NCBI GenBank assembly: GCA_964343305.1
Contig: CAYFJO010000523.1
Coordinates: forward strand, 1 to 7,214
Length of the DNA: 7,214 nucleotides
Reading direction: 5' to 3'
Source of the DNA: CAYFJO01 sp964343305
GTDB taxonomy: Bacteria; Planctomycetota; Planctomycetia; Pirellulales; Pirellulaceae
Shown: in pieces, positions 1 through 5,596 of the stretch
Layout of the letters: every line of letters begins with the position of its first letter
How positions within the stretch are numbered: the stretch's first letter is position 1
Made by a program: the position numbers and the translations under genes
Notes under the pieces: generated by a model
What the model was told of the DNA's origin: nothing
What the model saw: the letters and a program-made list of their open reading frames with translations, nothing else
The model's database searches: none

Positions 1-2322
1 GAGTTGCTGCGGGTCGCGCGTCGCTTTTCGGCATTCATCAACGTCGACATGGAATCGTACGACAAAAAAGACGTGACGCTGGAAGTGTTCAAGCAAGTGT
101 TGATGGAAGAAGAGTTTCGCGACGCGGGTGATGTTGGCATCGTCCTCCAATGTTACTTGAAAGACTCGCCACAGGACCTGCTGGCGCTGCGAGACTGGGC
201 GGTCAAGCGTGGCAAACCGGTTTGGGTACGGCTCGTGAAAGGGGCCTACTGGGATTACGAAACGACGCACGCGTTGTCGACCGGTTGGCCGGTCCCCGTG
301 TTTGAAGAGAAATGGCAATCCGACGCCAATTTCGAACAGCAAACACGCTTTTTGATGAAGAACCATCACCATCTGCGTCCGGCCCTCGGTTCCCACAACA
401 TTCGTTCGCTGGCTCACGGGATGGCCGCCGCCGAGCATTTTGAATTGCCCGACGGCGGGTTCGAGATCCAAATGCTTTACGGGATGGCCGACGCGGAAAA
501 ACAAGCGATCGTCGATCTCGGTCATCGGCTAAGAATCTACATGCCTTACGGTGAACTGATTCCGGGAATGGCCTACCTGGTGCGGCGTCTGTTGGAAAAC
601 ACATCCAACGACTCCTTTGTCCGCGCCGGCTTTGTCGAACACCAATCCGTGGACGCCTTGTTAAACAACCCCAACGACATCGGCTCAAATGGTCCATCCG
701 AAAGCCAACGCGAGGAATCCATGAACAACGACGCGAATGCCACGTTGCAAGCCACGTTCCAGAACGAACCGCCGATCGATTTTGCGGTCAAAGAGAATCG
801 TGAAAAGATGGCGGATGCGCTGCAACAAGTGCGAAGACAATTCGGCCGCGTCTATCCGCTCGTGATGGATGGACAGGCGGTCGAATCCAGCGAGACAATG
901 AATTCCATCAACCCGTCAAACAAAGAAACGGTAGTCGGGACCTTCCACTTGGCTCAGCCCGAACACTGCCAAGCAGTGGTTCGTGCGGCAAGGCGTTCCT
1001 GTCGCGAGTGGTCTGCTTTCGGGGGGGAAAAACGGGCTTCGTATCTTCGCGGTGCCGCGCAGTTGATGCGGGAGCGGTTTTACGAATTGTCGGCCTGGTC
1101 CGTTTACGAATGCGGCAAGCCTTGGCGCGAAGCGACGAACGACGTCTGTGAAGCGATCGATTTCTTAGAGTATTACGCCACTGGCGCGGTCCAAATGGAA
1201 GCCATTCGCGGCGCGGATGTTCCGGGTGAAGAGAATCGTTTTTGCTACATCCCACGCGGCGTGGCCGCAATCATCGCACCGTGGAATTTCCCGCTGGCGA
1301 TTTTGACCGGAATGACGGCGGCAGCGCTGGCGACCGGGAACACGGTCATCATGAAGCCCGCCGAACAATCGTCCGTGATCGCCGCCTTGCTGATGGAGAT
1401 TCTGGACCAGGCGGGACTGCCAACCGGCGTGGCGAATTACTTGCCAGGCAAGGGCGAAGTCGTCGGAGCCGCGCTGGTCGAGCATCCGGATGTCGCCGTC
1501 ATCGCATTCACGGGATCGCGCGCGGTCGGCTTGGCAATCAATGCGAAAGCCGCCGAAGTTTCCAGACACAGCCCGTCTGTGAAACGAGTCATCGCCGAGA
1601 TGGGTGGCAAAAACGCGTTGATGATCGATGCCTCGGCCGACTTGGACGAAGCCGTGGTGGGTGCCACGTGCAGCGCGTTCAATTTTCAGGGACAGAAATG
1701 CTCGGCCCTCAGCCGAGCCATCGTGTTGGAAGAAGTGTATGACGAGTTTCTGCATCGTTTGGTGGAAGCCAGTCGCAGCCTGCAAGTGGGCAACGCCGAA
1801 GATCCAGCTACTAGAATTGGTCCGCTGATCGACGACGAAGCATTTCGACGAGTGAATGAGTACGTTGAATTGGGCAGAGCCGAAGGGCGCGCCGTGCTGC
1901 AAATGGAGGTTGGGGAATTGGCGGAACAAGGCTACTTCGTCGGGCCACACATCTTTGCCGACGTCGCGCCGGATGCGAGATTGGCTCAGGAAGAGATCTT
2001 CGGACCGGTGCTGGCGGTGATCCGCGCGAAAGATCTCGACGAAGCCATCGAGATCGCCAATGGAACGGAGTACGCTCTAACGGCCGGCATCTTTTCCCGC
2101 ACACCCAAACACATCGAACGCGTCAGCCGTGAAGTCATGGCCGGCAACTTTTATATCAACCGATCGATCACCGGGGCGCTGGTCGGCCGACAACCGTTTG
2201 GCGGCTTCAAAATGTCTGGCATTGGCAGCAAAGCAGGTGGAGACGATTATCTGCTGCAATTCGTGCTGCCAAGAACGATCACAGAAAACACAATGCGCCG
2301 CGGCTTTGCACCGAGCGGCTGA
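1..2322 (+). CDS. putA: Bifunctional proline dehydrogenase / L-glutamate-gamma-semialdehyde (P5C) dehydrogenase, 5'-truncated by window
   Basis: Oxidises proline to P5C on FAD and then glutamate semialdehyde to glutamate on NAD+. The frame is open from base 1, so the true start lies upstream; 773 residues are visible. The PRODH part (to about base 690) shows the flavin-barrel motif RLVKGAYWD (bases 229-255) and YLVRRLLEN (574-600), whose Tyr and paired Arg match the proline-carboxylate-binding Tyr552/Arg555/Arg556 of E. coli PutA. A polar linker (about 660-830) leads into a complete aldehyde dehydrogenase domain: APWNFP (1276), KPAE (1354), FTGS (1507), catalytic Glu in EMGGKN (codon 1597) and catalytic Cys in GQKCSA (codon 1699). 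The RQPFGGFKMSG and SKAGG-DYL tail is typical of the P5CDH (RocA/PutA) branch. The protein ends soon after this domain, with no C-terminal extension. An N-terminal DNA-binding domain cannot be judged because that end is missing. The function is secure; only the upstream extent is unknown. Confidence 0.95.
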   Translation, partial: ELLRVARRFSAFINVDMESYDKKDVTLEVFKQVLMEEEFRDAGDVGIVLQCYLKDSPQDLLALRDWAVKRGKPVWVRLVKGAYWDYETTHALSTGWPVPVFEEKWQSDANFEQQTRFLMKNHHHLRPALGSHNIRSLAHGMAAAEHFELPDGGFEIQMLYGMADAEKQAIVDLGHRLRIYMPYGELIPGMAYLVRRLLENTSNDSFVRAGFVEHQSVDALLNNPNDIGSNGPSESQREESMNNDANATLQATFQNEPPIDFAVKENREKMADALQQVRRQFGRVYPLVMDGQAVESSETMNSINPSNKETVVGTFHLAQPEHCQAVVRAARRSCREWSAFGGEKRASYLRGAAQLMRERFYELSAWSVYECGKPWREATNDVCEAIDFLEYYATGAVQMEAIRGADVPGEENRFCYIPRGVAAIIAPWNFPLAILTGMTAAALATGNTVIMKPAEQSSVIAALLMEILDQAGLPTGVANYLPGKGEVVGAALVEHPDVAVIAFTGSRAVGLAINAKAAEVSRHSPSVKRVIAEMGGKNALMIDASADLDEAVVGATCSAFNFQGQKCSALSRAIVLEEVYDEFLHRLVEASRSLQVGNAEDPATRIGPLIDDEAFRRVNEYVELGRAEGRAVLQMEVGELAEQGYFVGPHIFADVAPDARLAQEEIFGPVLAVIRAKDLDEAIEIANGTEYALTAGIFSRTPKHIERVSREVMAGNFYINRSITGALVGRQPFGGFKMSGIGSKAGGDDYLLQFVLPRTITENTMRRGFAPSG

Positions 2323-2344
2323 CCATCGTCGATCGCGATTTGGT

Positions 2345-2350
2345 TATAGT
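2345..2350 (+). promoter_or_regulatory. Possible -10 element upstream of the amidohydrolase gene
   Basis: TATAGT sits in the 77-bp gap between the putA stop and the next start, about 50 bp before the ATG, and matches the TATAAT consensus at five of six positions. No good -35 box stands at 16-18 bp; the nearest candidate, TGACCA at 2320, is a weak match at 19 bp. The gap also shows no convincing terminator, so the amidohydrolase could equally be read through from putA. Confidence 0.22.
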
Positions 2351-2399
2351 AGCTCGTGTTGAAATGAACGATTGATCCCACGCATCCTGGAGTTGTGCG

Positions 2400-3614
2400 A
2401 TGACCGTCTCACACACCTTGTATTCATTCCTTGTTTCACTACTGGTTGTTGGTGCGACCATGGCGGAGGAACCATTGCTTCTCGACGGACGAGATGGCCG
2501 CGATTTGTTGCTGAAGAACTTTCGGCCGAAGGCGACACTCAAAGTCGACCAGCACCTTTTGACCCGCGCGAAATTCCCCGTGGTCGACGTCCATTCTCAC
2601 TTTCGATATCGGCTGAAACATTCGCCCGTGGCGTTGGACACTTTTGTCGGTTTGATGGACCGCCACAACATTGCAGTGTGCGTCAGTCTGGACGGCAAAC
2701 TAGGGGACGATTTGGATGAGCACATCAAGTATCTATGGACAAAGTACAAGGACCGCTTCGTCATTTTTGCAAACGTTGATTGGATGGGCAGCGGAAAAAT
2801 GGACGACCCGGCAACGTGGGATTGCCACCGCGAAGATTTCGTTCGACGCGTCGTAAAGCAACTAGCCGATGCGAAGGCGCGCGGCGTTAGCGGTCTAAAA
2901 CTGTTCAAGCAATTCGGCCTCGGCTACAAAAACCCGGACGGCTCGCTGATCAAGATCGACGACCCGCGGTGGAATCCGATCTGGCAAGCATGCGGCGACT
3001 TGGGACTTCCAATCATCATCCACACCGCCGATCCGGCTGCGTTCTTTACGAAGATCGACGAGACGAACGAACGCTGGGAAGAGTTGCACCGGCACCCTGA
3101 GTGGAGCTTTCCCGCCAACAGATTTCCCAGCCGTGAGAAGTTACTGGCCGCACGGAATCGTGTCATCGCGCGGCATCCCAAAACGACGTTCATCGGTGCT
3201 CACATGGCAAACAATCCTGAAGATTTGAAAACCGTCTGCGCATGGTTGGACAAGTATCCCAATTTATATGTCGAATTCGCGTCGCGCATCGGTGAACTGG
3301 GCCGCCAGCCGTACACAGCGCGGAAATTCTTCCTGAAATACCAAGACCGTGTCTTGTTCGGCACGGATGGCCCATGGCCTGAGACGCGGATCAAATTGTA
3401 TTGGCGATTTTTGGAAACATTTGATGAATATTTTCCTTACTCCGAAAAGGCATTCCCGCCACAGGGGTTTTGGAACATTTATGGAATCGGCCTGCCCGAT
3501 GACGTCTTGCGAAAGGTGTATTATCGCAACGTGGGGAAGGTTGTGCCGGGCACCAAAGAGCGAGTCGAGGCATTCCTTTCCAGCGAGCGACGGGGCTCGC
3601 CAGACAACCGCTGA
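2400..3614 (+). CDS. Exported amidohydrolase-2 family metal-dependent hydrolase, substrate unknown
   Basis: A 404-residue TIM-barrel protein of the amidohydrolase superfamily (Amidohydro_2 group, which includes ACMSD-like decarboxylases and lactone hydrolases). The metal-site residues appear in the expected order: His65-x-His67 in DVHSHF, Lys167/Lys170 in GLKLFK after the first strands, His208 in IIIHTADP, His268 in GAHMANN, and Asp323 in LFGTDGPWPE. Residues 1-22 form a hydrophobic leader ending in GATMA before Glu-Glu, consistent with a Sec signal peptide cut near Ala22. The n-region is unusually poor in positive charge, with only a His. The ATG at 2400 is preceded by GGAG at 2388-2391, 8 bp upstream, which supports this start. 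The protein is therefore probably periplasmic. Its substrate cannot be told from sequence; hydrolase and decarboxylase activities are both known in this family. The gene follows putA in the same direction, but no shared pathway is evident. Confidence 0.88.
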   Translation: MTVSHTLYSFLVSLLVVGATMAEEPLLLDGRDGRDLLLKNFRPKATLKVDQHLLTRAKFPVVDVHSHFRYRLKHSPVALDTFVGLMDRHNIAVCVSLDGKLGDDLDEHIKYLWTKYKDRFVIFANVDWMGSGKMDDPATWDCHREDFVRRVVKQLADAKARGVSGLKLFKQFGLGYKNPDGSLIKIDDPRWNPIWQACGDLGLPIIIHTADPAAFFTKIDETNERWEELHRHPEWSFPANRFPSREKLLAARNRVIARHPKTTFIGAHMANNPEDLKTVCAWLDKYPNLYVEFASRIGELGRQPYTARKFFLKYQDRVLFGTDGPWPETRIKLYWRFLETFDEYFPYSEKAFPPQGFWNIYGIGLPDDVLRKVYYRNVGKVVPGTKERVEAFLSSERRGSPDNR

Positions 3615-3617
3615 GGG

Positions 3618-3647
3618 TTGACACCCAAGCAGGAATGTGCGTATTTT
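3618..3647 (+). promoter_or_regulatory. Candidate sigma-70-type promoter
   Basis: A perfect TTGACA (3618-3623) is followed after 18 bp by TATTTT (3642-3647), four of six matches to the -10 consensus. It starts immediately after the amidohydrolase stop codon and points into the long gap before the transporter gene. Transcription would start near 3654, giving a leader of roughly 530 nt to the SulP gene or roughly 70 nt to the doubtful ORF at 3723. No experimental promoter data are available, and planctomycete promoters are poorly characterised. Confidence 0.4.
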
Positions 3648-3650
3648 TAG

Positions 3651-3676
3651 CTCTCAAACCTTACGTGTTCTGAGAG
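3651..3676 (+). other. Hairpin-forming inverted repeat
   Basis: CTCTCA at 3651-3656 pairs with TGAGAG at 3671-3676. The stem extends inward by AAC (3657-3659) with GTT (3667-3669) across a single bulged C, leaving a 7-nt loop. This gives a 9-bp stem at the start of the transcript predicted from the 3618 promoter, 37 bp after the amidohydrolase stop. No T-run follows on either strand, so it is not a standard intrinsic terminator. It could be a leader structure, a processed 3' end of the upstream mRNA, or chance. Confidence 0.35.
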
Positions 3677-3722
3677 TTCCCGCCGATATTGTTGACGAGG
3701 TTTGTTCCACATCGGACGTGTA

Positions 3723-4058
3723 ATGACAACGCTTCTCCACATCATTGACGGCCTGCGTGGCCAGTCTGCCCAGGCTGGCGTTTTGATGCTGGCGCTGCTG
3801 TTGCCATGTGCCGCTCCGTCGTTGTCCGAGTCCGTGTTGTTGTCGCCCGAAGAGGTCGAGACGGAGTGGGAAGACACCAAGGAATGCACGGCCAACGCCC
3901 GCGTCCGCCGTTTCCACCGGCTGCGGCAAGCGGCTTTGCATCTCGCCGCCGACAATCGCGCGAATTGTTCCGTTCCTGTCGGTCATCATCGGACCGGCCA
4001 TCTTGTGTATGCTGGCCATCGAATGGAAAACGGATTGCTCGCGCCGCTCACATGCTAG
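3723..4058 (+). CDS. Doubtful small hypothetical protein
   Basis: A 111-codon frame from ATG 3723 (or from TTG 3702) to TAG. Its codons look like those of the neighbouring genes (many CTG, GCC, GTC and GAG, mostly G or C in third position), and it has a hydrophobic stretch, GVLMLALLLPCAA, near residues 19-31. That stretch could be a signal or membrane segment, followed by an acidic and then a basic, His-rich region. Against it: no clear ribosome binding site precedes either start, overlapping frames are open over much of the same stretch, and no family is recognised. The last third of the +1 frame encodes another hydrophobic run, IVPFLSVIIGPAILCMLAI, so a frameshifted remnant of a membrane protein is also possible. 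If real, it is probably secreted or membrane-linked. Confidence 0.3.
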   Translation: MTTLLHIIDGLRGQSAQAGVLMLALLLPCAAPSLSESVLLSPEEVETEWEDTKECTANARVRRFHRLRQAALHLAADNRANCSVPVGHHRTGHLVYAGHRMENGLLAPLTC

Positions 4059-4080
4059 CCAGCACGTTTCTTGAATTCGC

Positions 4081-4095
4081 TGCAGTCTGACTGCA
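4081..4095. promoter_or_regulatory. Perfect 15-bp dyad, possible operator
   Basis: TGCAGTC and GACTGCA form an exact inverted repeat around a single central T, 89 bp upstream of the preferred SulP start and outside any convincing gene. Size and symmetry suit a dimeric transcription factor, and it is the strongest symmetric element in the control region of the SulP-DabA pair. It does not match a regulator motif that I can name. As RNA it could form only a short 6-bp stem with a 3-nt loop, and no T-run follows it. Confidence 0.3.
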
Positions 4096-4171
4096 AGCAT
4101 GCTCTGGCAACTGTCGTTGTTCGCTCCTTAAACAGCGCGAGCTCAAGAGTGCTTTGACGTTTGGGACCTGT

Positions 4172-4175
4172 GAGG
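4172..4175 (+). promoter_or_regulatory. Ribosome binding site deciding the SulP start
   Basis: GAGG at 4172-4175 lies 9 bp before ATG 4185 and supports that codon over the in-frame TTG 4161, GTG 4170 and ATG 4176. A second purine-rich stretch, GAAAGAG at 4224-4230, precedes ATG 4236, a start that would give a protein beginning right at the first conserved SulP helix. The N-terminus therefore has two plausible choices, differing by 17 residues. Confidence 0.5.
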
Positions 4176-4184
4176 ATGGGACGT

Positions 4185-5591
4185 ATGGATTCGGAATCTA
4201 CGCAAAATGTTGAACAAGATTCTGAAAGAGATTTTATGGTCGAATTGGCCAAGAATCTTGTTGCAGGGCTGACCGTAAGTTTCGTGGCGATCAGTCTCGG
4301 GGCGGCGTTTGGGATTCTTTCGGGACGAGGTGCATTCGCGGGGATTCTTTCGGCGGGAATCATCGCGCTGATTACGGGGTTGTTCGGCGGCACGCGCATT
4401 CAGACTTCCGGTCCGACCGCGCCGATGACGGCCGTGACCGTGATCATCCTGGCCTACGCCACTTCGACCGGCCAGTACGTCGGCAAGGGACTTCAAGCGG
4501 CCGTGCCGGGCGTCGACCCCGTTCGCTTCATTAACCTTGTCTTCTTGATCACGGCGATCATGTTGATCGTCGCGGCAATCTTTCGCTTGGGACGGTTCAT
4601 TCAATTTGTGCCCAAGACGGTGATTTCCGGATTCATGAACGGGATCGCCATCTTGATCTGGGTCGATCAGGCAAAGAAATTGTTCGGTCTGGCCGGGCGA
4701 GAAGCATACGAGGGATCGATTGCGACCAACGTCATCGTGGCACTGGCCGCGTTTCTTATCGCGTTTCTGATTCCGATCATGGCCAACCGGCTCTTCCCGC
4801 GATTCAAATCGTTTTTACCGAGCACGCTGGTTGCCATCCTGGTCGTGACGGTTGTTGTGCAATTCGCCACGCTCGACATCGAAATGACGGAGACCGAGAA
4901 GGTTGAAAACACGTTTGCCGCCTGGAGTGCGGTGGTCCAGAAAAATGTGCCGACGAATTGGGACCCGGGGCTGCTGCTGATCGCGCTGCCGTTTGCCTTT
5001 CAATTGATGATGCTCTGCTATCTCGACACGCTTCTGACGTCGCTGGTGATGGACAAAAAGATGACGCAGAAATTCGAACGCGACGAACGGACGAGACAGA
5101 ATCAAGAACTCGCGGCTCAAGGCGTGGCCACCGCGGCGATTTCGATGGTGGGCGGCATCCCTGGCGCCCAAGCAACGATTCGCAGCGTGCTAATCCTCAA
5201 CGAAGGTGCAACGTGGCGGCTGGCCGGCGTCGTGGTCGGCGTCTTTGTGCTGATCGAAATGTTGATCTTCCAGGACTACATCGGTCTGATTCCCGTCGCC
5301 GTGTTTTCGGGGGTCCTGTTCAAGGTTGGTTATGACGTTTTCGACTGGGGACCCACGATCACCTACATCAAACGACTGTTTGGCATCGCCGTCCGGCCTG
5401 GAACGATCACGGTTAGTCATTGGGACATGTTGTTCATCGCGGGGACGACGATCGTGACGCTGCTGAAAGACCTGAACACGGCCGTGATTGTCTTTGCGGT
5501 TTTGTTTTATCTGTTTCGCTTGAAATTCACGATTGGTGACCTTGCACCGGACTGGACCGAGACCGAAGAGATCGCGGACGAAGCGAGTTGA
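4185..5591 (+). CDS. SulP-family anion transporter lacking STAS domain, BicA-like; probable bicarbonate transporter
   Basis: A 468-residue inner-membrane protein. After a polar, acidic N-terminus (residues 1-20) it shows the SulP/SLC26 fold: NLVAGLTVSFVAISLG at the first helix, GLFGGTRIQTSGPTAPM at residues 65-81 (the TM3 half-helix signature that lines the anion site), VISGFMNGIAILIW, and CYLDTLLTS (Asp281, Thr285). A charged loop then leads to GGIPGAQATIRS (323-334). The D-x-x-x-T pair and the GGIPG region resemble BicA Na+/HCO3- transporters, where the equivalent Asp and Thr are, from memory, part of the sodium site. Sulfate or another anion cannot be excluded. Most SulP proteins carry a C-terminal STAS domain of about 100 residues; this one stops about 24 residues after its last helix, ending in an acidic tail. 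The stop is 5 bp before the dabA start, so the two are very probably cotranscribed, and this is the main reason to favour bicarbonate as substrate. Confidence 0.88.
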   Translation: MDSESTQNVEQDSERDFMVELAKNLVAGLTVSFVAISLGAAFGILSGRGAFAGILSAGIIALITGLFGGTRIQTSGPTAPMTAVTVIILAYATSTGQYVGKGLQAAVPGVDPVRFINLVFLITAIMLIVAAIFRLGRFIQFVPKTVISGFMNGIAILIWVDQAKKLFGLAGREAYEGSIATNVIVALAAFLIAFLIPIMANRLFPRFKSFLPSTLVAILVVTVVVQFATLDIEMTETEKVENTFAAWSAVVQKNVPTNWDPGLLLIALPFAFQLMMLCYLDTLLTSLVMDKKMTQKFERDERTRQNQELAAQGVATAAISMVGGIPGAQATIRSVLILNEGATWRLAGVVVGVFVLIEMLIFQDYIGLIPVAVFSGVLFKVGYDVFDWGPTITYIKRLFGIAVRPGTITVSHWDMLFIAGTTIVTLLKDLNTAVIVFAVLFYLFRLKFTIGDLAPDWTETEEIADEAS

Positions 5592-5596
5592 ACGAC

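Larger units (their letters stand above)
3615..4184. other. Long intergenic region between amidohydrolase and SulP genes
   Basis: About 570 bp without a recognisable gene, tRNA or insertion-sequence end. It holds the candidate promoter at 3618, the hairpin at 3651, the doubtful ORF at 3723-4058 and the dyad at 4081. No T-rich intrinsic terminator was seen. The stretch from 4059 to 4184 appears to be the immediate upstream control region of the SulP-DabA pair, but no convincing -35/-10 pair was found there. TTGACG at 4154 lies too close to the preferred start to drive it. Confidence 0.6.

Noticed and set aside
1165..1950. Long open frame of 261 codons on the minus strand opposite the P5CDH domain
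   Set aside because: It lies wholly antisense to a strongly conserved dehydrogenase domain. Its translation is low-quality (rich in Arg, His and Gln, with no domain), as expected when GC-rich codons keep the opposite strand free of stops.
3615..3626. GGGT-TGAC-ACCC mini-hairpin just after the amidohydrolase stop as a terminator
   Set aside because: The stem is only 4 bp and no T-run follows directly; the nearest T-rich stretch is about 16 bp further on and forms part of the candidate -10 box.
3654..4100. Minus-strand open frame of 148 codons in the intergenic region
   Set aside because: Its translation is compositionally odd, with Gln/Arg/His-rich runs and no hydrophobic core or motif. There is no ribosome binding site, and the + frame at 3723 has more native codon use.
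4154..4184. TTGACG at 4154 as the -35 box of the SulP operon promoter
   Set aside because: The matching -10 position would fall over the ribosome binding site and preferred start codon, and no TATAAT-like hexamer occurs at the right spacing.
4311..4353. Direct repeat of GGGATTCTTTCGG at 4311 and 4341, 30 bp apart
   Set aside because: Both copies encode the Gly-Ile-Leu-Ser of a conserved SulP helix region in frame; this is repeated residue and codon choice inside a gene, not a mobile or regulatory repeat.
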